Below, one piece after another: positions 32,916-41,424 of a DNA stretch of 64,000 nucleotides. This DNA is from CAIKMD01 sp963740675 (GTDB lineage Bacteria > Pseudomonadota > Alphaproteobacteria > ATCC43930 > CGMCC-115725), in contig CAVUFS010000001.1 of the NCBI GenBank assembly GCA_963740675.1, positions 620,001-684,000 on the forward strand. Reading direction: 5' to 3'. Made by a program: the position numbers and the translations under genes. How positions within the stretch are numbered: position 1 is the stretch's first letter; each line of letters starts with the position of its first letter. Under the pieces are notes generated by a model. It was not told the DNA's origin. It searched no databases and worked only from the letters and a program-made list of their open reading frames with translations.

Positions 32916-34184
32916 ATGCCCAATTCAACACCCGTCATCGCACCCGCGTCGCGCGTCGCTCAACCCACGCCGGCCGAGGCGGCGGAGCGTCTGGCGCTGA
33001 AACGCCGCCTCCCGACAGCGGCGGATGTGCGGGCCGAGGCGAAGAGAAAGCTGCCGAATTTTGCCTATGAATATTGCGATGGCGGCGCGGGTGGCGCGGA
33101 TATCGGCATCGCGCGCAACAACAACGCTTTCGACGCGATCGAGATGGTGCCGCGCTATGGCAAGGTGGTGTCGCCGCCGCCGACCGATTGCGAATTGTTC
33201 GGCAGACATTACGCGGCGCCCATTGGCGTCGCCCCCGTGGGTGGACCGGGCACGGTTTATCCGGGGGCGGAAACATATTTGGCGAAGGCCTGCCAGGCGG
33301 CGGGCGTTCCTTACACGCTTGGCCTTTTATCCGGGATCACGATGGACGAGGCCGCCAGGCTGGCGCCCGACGTGTTGTGGTTCCAACTCTATCGCTTTGC
33401 CCGCAACGATCACGCGATCGGCTTCGATCTCGTCAAGCGTGCCTATGCCGCCGGCGTTCACGTCCTGATGCTGACCATCGACACGCCGATCCGCACGACG
33501 CGGACGCGCGAGGTCAAAAGCGGCATCGTCACGCCGTTCCGCCTGACGACGCGGTTGAAGCTCGATGCGCTGTCCTCGCCGCATTGGATGCGCGCGTTCA
33601 TGCGCACCGGCGTTCCGCGCTTCGTCAATCTGCAACCTTATATGAATGGCGAGACGAGCATCGAAGCGGCTACGGCGTTCCAGCAGCGTGAGGGCGGCGG
33701 CGCCTTCACCTGGGAAGAGGTCGCGCGCTATCGCGATAAATGGAAGAAGCCGTTGCTGGTGAAAGGCGTATTGCATCCCGAAGACGCCGAGAAAGCCGCT
33801 GCTCTCGGCCTCGACGGCATCGTGGTCAGCAATCACGGCGGACGCCAGATCGACGCGCTGCCGGCGCCGATCGATACGTTGCCGGCGATTGTTTCGACGG
33901 TCGGGAAAAGAATGACGATCGTCTACGACAGCGGTGTTCGCACGGGTGTCGATGTCGCGCGCGCCATAGCGCTCGGCGCCGATGCGTGCCTCGCGGGCAA
34001 GGCGTTCCTGTGGAGCCTCGGCGCTTTGGGCGAGAAGGGGCCCGCGCACATGATCGGCATCTTCAAGGACGAGCTGTCCTCGACGCTCGGCGTGCTCGGT
34101 TGTCCGAAAGTTGGCGATCTGCGCAACGTGCCGGTCCGTCATCCGGGCTCCTATCGCGCCGAGGATCTTGTCGTCCGTGAATGA
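32916..34184 (+). CDS. FMN-dependent alpha-hydroxyacid dehydrogenase/oxidase
   Basis: A 422-residue protein of the lactate/mandelate dehydrogenase and glycolate oxidase family. The catalytic His is in GIVVSNHGGRQIDALPAP, FMN-phosphate contacts are in VYDSGVRTGVDVARAIALGADACLAGK, and the early ANFAYEYCDGGAGGAD-like segment (PNFAYEYCDGGA) is the usual PxxxY region. The ATG at 32916 follows GGGAGGCAAC. The context suggests it oxidises a side-chain hydroxy acid from aromatic breakdown, such as a mandelate. Confidence 0.88.
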   Translation: MPNSTPVIAPASRVAQPTPAEAAERLALKRRLPTAADVRAEAKRKLPNFAYEYCDGGAGGADIGIARNNNAFDAIEMVPRYGKVVSPPPTDCELFGRHYAAPIGVAPVGGPGTVYPGAETYLAKACQAAGVPYTLGLLSGITMDEAARLAPDVLWFQLYRFARNDHAIGFDLVKRAYAAGVHVLMLTIDTPIRTTRTREVKSGIVTPFRLTTRLKLDALSSPHWMRAFMRTGVPRFVNLQPYMNGETSIEAATAFQQREGGGAFTWEEVARYRDKWKKPLLVKGVLHPEDAEKAAALGLDGIVVSNHGGRQIDALPAPIDTLPAIVSTVGKRMTIVYDSGVRTGVDVARAIALGADACLAGKAFLWSLGALGEKGPAHMIGIFKDELSSTLGVLGCPKVGDLRNVPVRHPGSYRAEDLVVRE

Positions 34185-34257
34185 GGCGTGACACTTCGTC
34201 GGCCTCGTCCTAGCGTGCGCTTGGCGATAGACCGTCCGGCAAATAAGAAGAGCGTCG

Positions 34258-34496
34258 GTAAAGAGGTCATTTTACAAAAGACCATCGAGCTTCTGCGGAC
34301 CTTGCCTCCGTCTTTGGTCGGGGTGTCACTGCAGGGATGCTCGCCGCCTATTGGTCTCCCAATGTAATCTATGTCGCGACAGCCGCGCCGCTGTTCGTCG
34401 CCGGGCATTGCCTTGGCGATCCTCGCGGGCTTGCGAACGGGAAACGCCGATGTTCCGGATCAATTACCGCAAGGCGCCGTGGCCGAAACCGACTGA
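34258..34496 (+). pseudogene. remnant of an MFS-type transporter C-terminus, frameshifted
   Basis: An intergenic stretch translates as SADLASVFGRGVTAGML, then AAYWSPNVIYVATAAPLFVAG, and after one base too many in GGG near 34405 goes on as IALAILAGLRTGNADV to a natural stop at 34496. The paired hydrophobic helices and a polar tail look like the last two membrane segments of an MFS protein. An in-frame stop lies just upstream near 34255, so at least the N-terminal 80 percent is gone. The gene family call is an inference from hydropathy. Confidence 0.45.
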
Positions 34497-34527
34497 TGGC
34501 GAGCCGGGGTCTTTCCCGGCCTGTCGA

Positions 34528-35100
34528 TCAACGGGTGAGTGCCGGGCTCTGTTGGTTCTGCGCAAAGCGCAGTCTGGGGGACTGGTCGGCTGCAAGTCTT
34601 GTCTTCAAAGCCGCAGCCTCATCCCGCGATAAAGAATTCGCGATGACGCGATGAAAAGCTCGTCCGCCGACGGTGACGTCCGTGATCACGGGATGCCAAT
34701 CCGCATATCGAGCGACGGAGCGCTCGGCATTGGCCTGATCGAGGAAGCTTCCGATAACGACTTTTACATTTTGGCTTTGCGCAGCGGGTGCTGAAGCGAT
34801 ACGGGCCTGTGGCGTCGTTTGCCCCGCATCATTCGTTTGCGCCGTTTGCGTTGCGACCGCCGTGTTCGTCCCTGGCGTAGGAGGATCAACGCAGATCGGC
34901 TTTTGGTGAAGTACACGCACGAACGAGCAGTCGCTGCGCGCGACAGCAGAGTAGACGTGATCCGTTGCTGTCTTGCCGGTCGCTTCGTAGGTCACGATGT
35001 CGACCGAATAAGACGCGAGCGTGACGATAGGGGGCAGAACACAGCCGTTGAGCGTCAGGAGTGCTGCGGCGCTCAGAGAAATGGTCCAGCCTTTGCGCAT
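34528..35100 (-). CDS. SPOR-domain lipoprotein
   Basis: A 190-residue lipoprotein. The signal ends with the lipobox LTLNGC (Cys at 20), so it is anchored in a membrane, probably the outer. A central linker is rich in T, Q, A and P. The C-terminal 70 residues (VKVVIGSFLDQANAERSVARYADWHPVITDV) form a SPOR domain that binds denuded peptidoglycan. GGGAGA precedes the ATG. It is the second SPOR protein of the window after the carboxypeptidase. No nearby partner is evident. Confidence 0.85.
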   Translation of the reverse strand: MRKGWTISLSAAALLTLNGCVLPPIVTLASYSVDIVTYEATGKTATDHVYSAVARSDCSFVRVLHQKPICVDPPTPGTNTAVATQTAQTNDAGQTTPQARIASAPAAQSQNVKVVIGSFLDQANAERSVARYADWHPVITDVTVGGRAFHRVIANSLSRDEAAALKTRLAADQSPRLRFAQNQQSPALTR

Positions 35101-35399
35101 TCATTCTCCCGGAGAGGCCGTCGGCCTTAGGACGCGGGGACAGGCAGCGCGCCATAATATGTCATCGCCGCCCGAAGCACCTAGAACAAACGTGTCGGGC
35201 AACCCGTCTAGATAGTTCACCCGTTAAAAACCATCGAAATCCTTTCAGAATTTCGGCGGATTAACACCATCGGGGCTAAGGGTGTCGGGCCGCTGGGTCG
35301 CAACCCATGTTGCTCATCAAGTAAGCGCGATGCCGCAAAGCCAATCGCGCCATCGCGAATTGCCGTGACGATAGGGCTGGAACGCCTACTTCCAGGTCA

Positions 35400-35415
35400 T
35401 GGCACATTTCTTGCG
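35400..35415 (+). promoter_or_regulatory. sigma-54 (-24/-12) promoter, site A
   Basis: TGGCACATTTCTTGCG has GG at 35401-35402 and GC at 35413-35414, exactly 12 bases apart, and matches TGGCAC-N5-TTGC. It should start transcription near 35426, about 135 bases before the rutB-like gene. The gap 35101-35559 shows no coding sequence. Confidence 0.85.
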
Positions 35416-35559
35416 ACATTTCTTTCTGAAGTGCCGGTAAGGCAATTCATCAAGTCGGCTGATTGGCGACACAGGCGACGAGCGCGGACATGCCGCAGCG
35501 TGCGGCGCTCGATCGACCCGAACATCCTGCATCAAAGGTGACCGAGAGGAGTTGCGAAG

Positions 35560-36204
35560 ATGGACGGATTGGGCAAATTAATCGATCCCGCGCGGACGGC
35601 GTTGATCGTTGTCGATGTGCAGAACGACTACTGCGATCCCAAGGGCTCGCTCGGCCGGGCCGGCGCCGATGTTTCGTCCGCCGATGCCGCCGTGGCGAAT
35701 ATCGAGCGACTCATTACGGCCGCTCGGCGCGTCGGTGCCGCCGTCATCTTCGTGCGCAATTGGCATGAGAGCTGGACCAATTCCGAGGCGTGGCTGGGGA
35801 AGAAAAATTCCAGCAGCCGCGCTGCGATCGCTCGAAGCTGGGGCGCTGAATTCTATCGCGTCGCGCCTTTGGACAACGAGCCGATCATCAACAAATTTCG
35901 CTATAGCGGCTTCATCGGCACATCGCTCGATCAGGCGTTAAGCACGTATAAGCGCGACACGTTGATCATGACCGGCGTCGCCACCAATGTCTGCGTGGAA
36001 TCGACGGCGCGCGATGCTGTCTTTCTGGATTACCGTATCGTCTTTATGTCAGACGCGACCGCCACGGCGGATGGCGACGCGATCCAAAAGGCCACGCTCC
36101 ACAATATGGAACGTCATTTCGGCCGGGTCGCTGCAACCGATGAGATCATCGTCGCCTGGGATGCCGCGCCGTCGCACGACACCGTCGTCTCGCTTCGCGC
36201 CTGA
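35560..36204 (+). CDS. RutB-like isochorismatase-fold amidohydrolase
   Basis: A 214-residue cysteine hydrolase. The catalytic triad is Asp in ALIVVDVQNDYC, Lys in INKFRYSGF and Cys in GVATNVCVESTARDAVFLDY. The last two segments are near-copies of the RutB signature (ureidoacrylate amidohydrolase of uracil breakdown: RYSGF, ATNVCVEST, RD-FFL-Y). It is convergent with the RutA-like gene, 8 bases away. A sigma-54 promoter lies upstream. It most likely removes ammonia or carbamate from a ring-opened ureido acid. Confidence 0.88.
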   Translation: MDGLGKLIDPARTALIVVDVQNDYCDPKGSLGRAGADVSSADAAVANIERLITAARRVGAAVIFVRNWHESWTNSEAWLGKKNSSSRAAIARSWGAEFYRVAPLDNEPIINKFRYSGFIGTSLDQALSTYKRDTLIMTGVATNVCVESTARDAVFLDYRIVFMSDATATADGDAIQKATLHNMERHFGRVAATDEIIVAWDAAPSHDTVVSLRA

Positions 36205-36212
36205 GGTGCGGG

Positions 36213-37292
36213 TTAGCTGGCGAGTACCAATTCGCGCCGCTGCAACAGCGGCATCACCTCGGCGTGGAATGTCTTCAGGCCTTTAATGTAGTCGGGAAAG
36301 AGGAGCTGGATACTGTCGATGCCACCGTCGACAACCAGCTCTTCGATCAGTGTCGCCAGCATTGCCGGCGTTCCGGGGATCATGCGGCCGGCGAAGGAGA
36401 CGTCCTGCGCCATCTTCTCGACGCGCTTCTTGGCGGAATCGCGTCCCTGCTTGGTGTAATAGCCCGCGAGGGTGGCCAGGGCCTCAGTATCGGCACCCTC
36501 TTGTAGATATTTAAGCTGCTTCAACGCTGCCTCTTCCGTCTCGTCGAGGATCGGCAGCAAGGTCGTCGCGGCCTTGATCTCACGCCCGTGGTCGGCGGCG
36601 ATCTGCTTTACGCGGCGGCTGAGTTGTGCCGTATGCTGCACCGTCGAGCCGCCGATGAAGCTGTAATTGCCTTCGCGGCCGGTGAAGTCAAAGCCCTCGT
36701 CGGACGTTCCTGCGCAGATAATAAAGGGGTGGGGCTTCTGCACCGGCTTCGGTCCGCACTGGCAATCGGCCAGATGAAAATATTCGCCCTCGAATGTTAC
36801 CAATTCCTCGGTCCACAACCGCTTGATGACGTGAATCCATTCCGACGCATATTGATAGCGCTTCGCGTCATATTCGGGCGGCAGGATGCCCATCTGCTCG
36901 TATTCGTCGAGAAACGATCCGGTGACGATGTTGATGCCGAAACGGCCGCCGGAGAGATCGTCGATCGTCGCTGCCATCTTGGCCGCCAACACCGGTGGGA
37001 ACAGCACCGGCTGCATGGTCGCGATGATGCCGATTCGTGACGTGACAGCCGCGAGACCGGTCATCAGTGTGATCAATTCCAGCGTCTTGTCCCAAAAATG
37101 TGTGGCGCCGCCGAAGCCGCGCCACTTCGACATCGAGAACACATAGTCAAAGCCTAGATTCTCGGCAAGGATCGCGATCTGCTTGTTCATCTCGAAACTC
37201 GGCGAATATTGCGGCGCCGTCTTCGACATCAGGAAGCCGTTGTTGCCAATGGGCAGAAAGACACCGAGCTCGAGTTTACGCAGATCGCTCAC
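36213..37292 (-). CDS. RutA-like flavin-dependent ring-opening monooxygenase
   Basis: A 359-residue LLM oxidoreductase. The N-terminal VFLPIGNNGFLMSKTAPQYSPSFEMNKQIA, RGFGGATHFWD, LMTGLAAVTSRIGI and EYEQMGI segments follow pyrimidine monooxygenase RutA closely. That enzyme inserts oxygen to open the uracil ring. It is the last gene of a minus-strand operon (binding protein, hydrolase, this gene), with a 35-base gap to the hydrolase. The substrate is probably a pyrimidine or related N-heterocycle. No flavin reductase (RutF) gene is seen nearby. Confidence 0.87.
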   Translation of the reverse strand: MSDLRKLELGVFLPIGNNGFLMSKTAPQYSPSFEMNKQIAILAENLGFDYVFSMSKWRGFGGATHFWDKTLELITLMTGLAAVTSRIGIIATMQPVLFPPVLAAKMAATIDDLSGGRFGINIVTGSFLDEYEQMGILPPEYDAKRYQYASEWIHVIKRLWTEELVTFEGEYFHLADCQCGPKPVQKPHPFIICAGTSDEGFDFTGREGNYSFIGGSTVQHTAQLSRRVKQIAADHGREIKAATTLLPILDETEEAALKQLKYLQEGADTEALATLAGYYTKQGRDSAKKRVEKMAQDVSFAGRMIPGTPAMLATLIEELVVDGGIDSIQLLFPDYIKGLKTFHAEVMPLLQRRELVLAS

Positions 37293-37327
37293 GCCGCTCT
37301 CCTTTCAGGAAACCAAGCTTCAAGGAA

Positions 37328-38026
37328 TTAAGCTTCACCACTCCATATCTTGCGGATTTGATCGACGCCGAGACGGCAGTTCGTACCCATGAAGTCCATC
37401 GCGGCCTTGTGCATGGCCGGTTCGGCGCCATCGACCGCGTCGGTACAGAGCAGCGGAAAGAAACCGCGCGTGCAGGCGTCGATATAGGTGGCGATGATGC
37501 AGCCGTAGCTGGCGATGCCGCCTATGACCAAGGTCTCGATCCCGGCACCGCGCAGCACGATCTCGAGACCGGTCTCGTAGAAGGCGCTGAAGCGACACTT
37601 CATCAAATGCACTTCGCCGAGTTGAGGTGCGATTGCCGGCGGAATAGCCTCACCCCATGCGATCGCCTCATGCGACTGCGGCGTGAGCCGGCCCTTCACA
37701 TCTGAGCCCATATCGACAAGACGGCGCATCCACGGCGCCCCTGCCGCGCCCGGCGGATGGCCGACCGTGACGTAAAAGCGCGGCACATCCTGCGCGCGCG
37801 CGGTCGTCAGGAGCTTGCCGATGGGTGCCATGACCCGCGCCGTCGGCGCGGGGTCGCTTTCGCTCGCGCCGAAGATAAAGCGGTTCTGGACATCGACGAG
37901 CAACAATGCCGATCGGGTTTCAGCGAGAAGCTGCGCCGCTGGAAGGGTCGCCAGCCGGACCATCGCGGCGACTTCCAGCGGCGCGCGGAGCTGCGTTTCA
38001 GGAAACACGCGTCGCTCCTGTCTCAT
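37328..38026 (-). CDS. isochorismatase-fold cysteine hydrolase
   Basis: A 232-residue hydrolase. The triad is Asp in ALLLVDVQNRFIFG, Lys in HLMKCRFSAFY and Cys in IASYGCIIATYIDACTRGF. It is distinct from the RutB-like protein (different loop after the Asp, SAFY instead of SGF). The ATG at 38026 overlaps the stop of the binding-protein gene (ATGA), so the two are coupled. It is upstream of rutA-like. It may hydrolyse the amide made by the monooxygenase or a second one in the pathway. Confidence 0.83.
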   Translation of the reverse strand: MRQERRVFPETQLRAPLEVAAMVRLATLPAAQLLAETRSALLLVDVQNRFIFGASESDPAPTARVMAPIGKLLTTARAQDVPRFYVTVGHPPGAAGAPWMRRLVDMGSDVKGRLTPQSHEAIAWGEAIPPAIAPQLGEVHLMKCRFSAFYETGLEIVLRGAGIETLVIGGIASYGCIIATYIDACTRGFFPLLCTDAVDGAEPAMHKAAMDFMGTNCRLGVDQIRKIWSGEA

Positions 38027-38958
38027 TTCACGAGGTATTCTGAAATGTCGTGATGGCTCGAGAGCTCGCCCTGGCGGTACATCATATCGGCGAGCGCTTG
38101 CCACACCTTCGGGTCGATCTGCGATTTCCATTTGATCGACGGCATGTCCTGGACGAGCGCGAGATCGAGACCCGAGTACTCTGCGACGGCTTTCTTGGCC
38201 ATCTCCGGATCGGCATTGAGATAGTCGTGCAATTCCTTGATAGCATCGTCGAACTCGCCGATCTCTTTCTTATGCTGCTCTGCCCAGGGCCGAAGCGCCC
38301 ACCACGCGCCGACGGGTTGATCGGGAATGGTCTCCTCCATGAACCATGAAATGGTTCTGCCAATTCCCGCTTTCGCGATCTGCGTTGTATAGGGATCGAG
38401 CGTCGTCGCGCCATCAACTTGTCCGGTGCGCATCAAATCGGAGACAGCCGTGAAGGGAGCGGCGGTCATTTGCACATCGTCGGTGGAGATCCCGGCGCGT
38501 TGGAAAAGTTCTTTTACGGCCGCGAAAGCCTGGCCATGCGGCGACGAGATGGCGAGGCGCTTGCCCTTCATGTCTTTGATACTTTGAATCGGTGACTTCG
38601 TGTTCACCATGATCGCATTCGACACCGGCGGGGTCGTGCCGGCCGTCTCGTTTTGAGCAACGAGCACGAGATCGAAGCCTTGCTCCTTGGCGGCCATCGC
38701 CGTTCCTGGAATGAGAAGCACGATGTCGACGGACTTCGATTGCAGTACTGCGATGCTTTGATCCGTCAGCGGAATCTCGCGAACGTTCACGTCGAGCCCG
38801 TGCTTCTTAAAAATTCCAGTCTGTCCGGCGATCCATATATTCGTCATCGCTCCGAGCTTGTTGAGACCAAGCTTGACGGGCGCGAGGTCTTCCGCGCGGG
38901 AAGAGGCAGTGCCGAAGAGCAGGGCGATAGCAAAAATCGCAGGCAGAATTCGCTTCAT
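38023..38958 (-). CDS. ABC transporter substrate-binding protein, NMT1/ThiY-like
   Basis: A 311-residue exported receptor. The signal peptide ends at TASSRA. The mature domain starts LAPVKLGLNKLGAMTNIWIAGQTGIFKKHGL and has the MKGKRLAISSPHGQAF lobe. The frame is open to 39303, but the ATG at 38958 with AAGGAG before it opens with a proper signal peptide. A perfect sigma-54 promoter is at 39030-39044. Its partners are most likely the permease at 41425 and ATPase at 44414, which sit in other sigma-54 units. Ligand: probably the N-heterocycle that the enzymes degrade. Confidence 0.87.
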   Translation of the reverse strand: MKRILPAIFAIALLFGTASSRAEDLAPVKLGLNKLGAMTNIWIAGQTGIFKKHGLDVNVREIPLTDQSIAVLQSKSVDIVLLIPGTAMAAKEQGFDLVLVAQNETAGTTPPVSNAIMVNTKSPIQSIKDMKGKRLAISSPHGQAFAAVKELFQRAGISTDDVQMTAAPFTAVSDLMRTGQVDGATTLDPYTTQIAKAGIGRTISWFMEETIPDQPVGAWWALRPWAEQHKKEIGEFDDAIKELHDYLNADPEMAKKAVAEYSGLDLALVQDMPSIKWKSQIDPKVWQALADMMYRQGELSSHHDISEYLVK

Positions 38959-39029
38959 GGAACGCGCAAGCTCCTTGTTCGCAGCGAACACGCTGCAAAT
39001 CATGCGTAGGAATGACGAAGCGAATAAAA

Positions 39030-39044
39030 GCAAGAAGAGTGCCA
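39030..39044 (-). promoter_or_regulatory. sigma-54 (-24/-12) promoter, site B
   Basis: On the minus strand the bases read TGGCAC-TCTTC-TTGC followed by TTTTA, a match to the consensus including the T-rich -12 flank. The predicted start near 39020 gives a 60-base leader before the binding-protein gene at 38958. Confidence 0.9.
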
Positions 39045-39307
39045 TCGTATTTTGGCGGCTTGTGCTGGCGAAGTATTGAGCAAGACGCTTCGGTTTCTTG
39101 ACGGCACGAGCGCGCACCATCGAAAATGCGTGTGATCGCTGCCACACTTTGAGGTCCGAAACCAACGGCGGGCGTTCCGGCAGTATTCGGCCACCTTCTT
39201 CGCGTTTGCGGGCGAAGCTGCTATTTCCAATGGCGCCGATGAAACGAGTTGGCCGTCGGCTTTGCGACATGCGCGGTTCCAACCCCGGCAGACGACATGT
39301 CATCTGC

Positions 39308-39321
39308 TAAGCAGTTGCTTA
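39308..39321. promoter_or_regulatory. TAAGCA-GT-TGCTTA dyad, candidate regulator site
   Basis: A 6-bp inverted repeat with a 2-bp spacer in the 554-bp gap between the divergent binding-protein operon and the LysR gene. It could be a LysR or enhancer-binding site for the two sigma-54 promoters on either side. Nothing else in the gap looks like a gene. Confidence 0.35.
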
Positions 39322-39431
39322 ATTCTCTGGCATAACACCGTTAAGCGCCACGCATCGAACACCGCGAGTTTTTTGCGCGGAATGCCGTGAAATCCGGCAT
39401 CGGGGGCCGGTCGCCTCATGACCAACGCCGG

Positions 39432-39447
39432 TGGCACGTTACTTGCG
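39432..39447 (+). promoter_or_regulatory. sigma-54 (-24/-12) promoter, site C
   Basis: TGGCACGTTACTTGCG has GG at 39433-39434 and GC at 39445-39446, 12 apart. It matches TGGCACG-N4-TTGC exactly. It lies 66-81 bases before the GTG of the LysR-type gene. Confidence 0.88.
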
Positions 39448-39512
39448 ATGTTTTATCGAGTGTCCCGTTTTCGCGCCGATGCGGGTCGGATGGACTGGAT
39501 AAGGATTAGCCT

Positions 39513-40520
39513 GTGGTCGACAACGATCCCAAGGTGGCATCTGGATTAGATTTTCGGCTGCTGAGCCAGTTCCTCACGATCAGCGATGCGCCGAATATGG
39601 CGGCCGCAGCGAGACGAATGGCACTTTCCGCGCCTGCCGTTTCTCAGATTATACGCCGGGTCGAACGGGAGCTCGGAGTTGCCGTGTTCGAGCGTAGCTC
39701 GCGCGGGATCAGGCTGACGCCGGCAGGGGGCTTGTTGCGGCAAAGGGCGCGCGAGCTCCTCGAGGCTGAGGCGGATATGCTGGAAGCCTTGGCGCCTTAT
39801 CGCAACCAGCTCCTGCCCAAGCTGCGCGTCCAGATCGCCTCGACCGTGGCGAATTATGTCGCGCCGGCGATGGTCACCGAGCTCAACCAGGTAGTCGGAG
39901 AGATCCAGTTCAAATCCGGGCGCACAAATCAAGGGGCACATGATTTTCTACGAGGCGAGTTCGATATCCTGATCTCGGCCGACGATCTACCCGAGATCAC
40001 CAATCTCGAGCGCTTTCGTCTCTGCAGCGAGAAGCTGATCGCGCTCGCCCCGACGACGGTGCCGAAAGAGCAATTAAATCTGCCATGGTTGGCGGCCAAT
40101 TTGCCAATGATCCAATTCGAGCAAGGCAGTCATATCGAGGGCGTGATCGAAGCCTATCTCGCCAAGCATGGGCTTAATTTGCCGCGCGCCATCGAATGTC
40201 GGACGCCGGCGCCGATCGTCGAACTCATTGCCCAGGGTCTGGGGTGGACGATCACGACGCCGCTCGGTGTCGGCTATTATCGCGCTCTCGATCGCAAAGC
40301 CGCTTATATGGAATTGCCCGAGCCGCAGACGATGCGGGAGATGTATCTCATCGCCAATTCGGGCCGGCTGCTCGATCTTCCGCAGACACTGGCGGGCGTT
40401 TGTCGGGCGGCACTGGCGCGCGAAGTGCGATCGTGGCGGAACGGCGCCAATGCCATCCTTGCGGCGGCGGTGAGCATCGACGCGGCGGAAATCACGAATT
40501 TGCATCGCGAGCGGGCATAA
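39513..40520 (+). CDS. LysR family transcriptional regulator
   Basis: A 335-residue LysR protein. The winged HTH is at 12-70 (LLSQFLTISDAPNMAAAARRMALSAPAVSQIIRRVERELGV, in parts). Residues 100-300 form the periplasmic-binding-like effector domain. Start is GTG at 39513 with AAGGA upstream. A sigma-54 promoter lies in front of it, which is uncommon for LysR genes. It probably controls the surrounding catabolic and transport genes in response to the substrate. Confidence 0.88.
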   Translation: MVDNDPKVASGLDFRLLSQFLTISDAPNMAAAARRMALSAPAVSQIIRRVERELGVAVFERSSRGIRLTPAGGLLRQRARELLEAEADMLEALAPYRNQLLPKLRVQIASTVANYVAPAMVTELNQVVGEIQFKSGRTNQGAHDFLRGEFDILISADDLPEITNLERFRLCSEKLIALAPTTVPKEQLNLPWLAANLPMIQFEQGSHIEGVIEAYLAKHGLNLPRAIECRTPAPIVELIAQGLGWTITTPLGVGYYRALDRKAAYMELPEPQTMREMYLIANSGRLLDLPQTLAGVCRAALAREVRSWRNGANAILAAAVSIDAAEITNLHRERA

Positions 40521-40628
40521 GGGTTCGCTTAAGCTCTCCGGTTACGACGGGTGCAGGCCAAAGTCCTCGTTCGGGCAATCCACGCGCGGAATTGTGTCGT
40601 GCGGTAGCAATTCATTGTCGGTCGCCGC

Positions 40629-40644
40629 TGGCACGCCAATTGCG
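40629..40644 (+). promoter_or_regulatory. sigma-54 (-24/-12) promoter, site D
   Basis: TGGCACGCCAATTGCG has GG at 40630-40631 and GC at 40642-40643, 12 apart. The predicted start near 40655 gives a short leader before the hydrolase ATG at 40689. Confidence 0.88.
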
Positions 40645-40688
40645 TTGTTCCGCACAGGACTAAGCATACCGACAAGAAGGGGCCTGCG

Positions 40689-41378
40689 ATGAAAAAGTGG
40701 ATGGAGATGATTCCGGAATCGGAACGCCGCTTCTACAGCAAAGCGGGATTCCAAGGCGATATGAGCCTTGGCGCGCATTCGGCGCTCATCGTCGTCGATG
40801 TGACCATGGGCTTCTGTGGCAGCGTCGGGCTGAGCCTCGACGAAGCAATCCGCGAATTTCCGACCGCTTGCGGGCCGATGTCCTGGGAAACCATGCCGCA
40901 AATCGCCAGGCTGATCGGTCTGTTCCGAAGCGCCGAATTGCCGATCGTCTACACCAATGGCGATCTACCCAACACCCCTTATTCCGGCAAGGCGACGAAA
41001 TCGAAGCGCGGCGGCTTGCCAGCGCCGGGCTATAACGACTTCCCGCTGGCGATCACGCCGCGCGACGCCGATTGGATATTGCCGAAGACAAAGGCCAGCG
41101 GCTTCTTCCAGACGCCGCTCGCCGCTTACCTGACTCGTAAGCATATCGATACCGTGGTGGTCTGTGGCGTTTCGACCTCGGGCTGCGTGCGTGCAACCAC
41201 GGTCGATGCGCATTCTCACGGCTACACCACTTTCGTTGTCGACGATTGCTGCTTCGACCGGTCGTATTTTGCACATTGCGCCAATCTTTTCGACATGAAC
41301 GCGAAATACGCGACCGTTGTCTCGGTCGATGAGCTGGAGGCGCTGATGAGGGGCCCGGCTTTGGCCGAGGCTTCGTAA
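40689..41378 (+). CDS. isochorismatase-fold cysteine hydrolase (N-carbamoyl amidase-like)
   Basis: A 229-residue hydrolase. Triad: Asp in ALIVVDVTMGFCG, Lys in LPKTKASGFFQT and Cys in GVSTSGCVRATTVDAHSHGY. The motif order SGFF-T/STSGCVR-T is that of N-carbamoylsarcosine-type amidases, which cleave N-carbamoyl groups to ammonia and CO2. GAAGGGG precedes the ATG. It opens a plus-strand operon with the ABC permease and the PuuE-like gene. It is the third triad hydrolase in 6 kb. Confidence 0.86.
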   Translation: MKKWMEMIPESERRFYSKAGFQGDMSLGAHSALIVVDVTMGFCGSVGLSLDEAIREFPTACGPMSWETMPQIARLIGLFRSAELPIVYTNGDLPNTPYSGKATKSKRGGLPAPGYNDFPLAITPRDADWILPKTKASGFFQTPLAAYLTRKHIDTVVVCGVSTSGCVRATTVDAHSHGYTTFVVDDCCFDRSYFAHCANLFDMNAKYATVVSVDELEALMRGPALAEAS

Positions 41379-41424
41379 TCATGGTGCGATCGTCTTCGCT
41401 CGGATCGGATAGACGCAATCCATC

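Noticed and set aside
34337..34654. 105-residue plus-strand ORF after the FMN dehydrogenase
   Set aside because: Its middle follows the wrong frame after the MFS remnant and then runs antisense into the SPOR lipoprotein gene.
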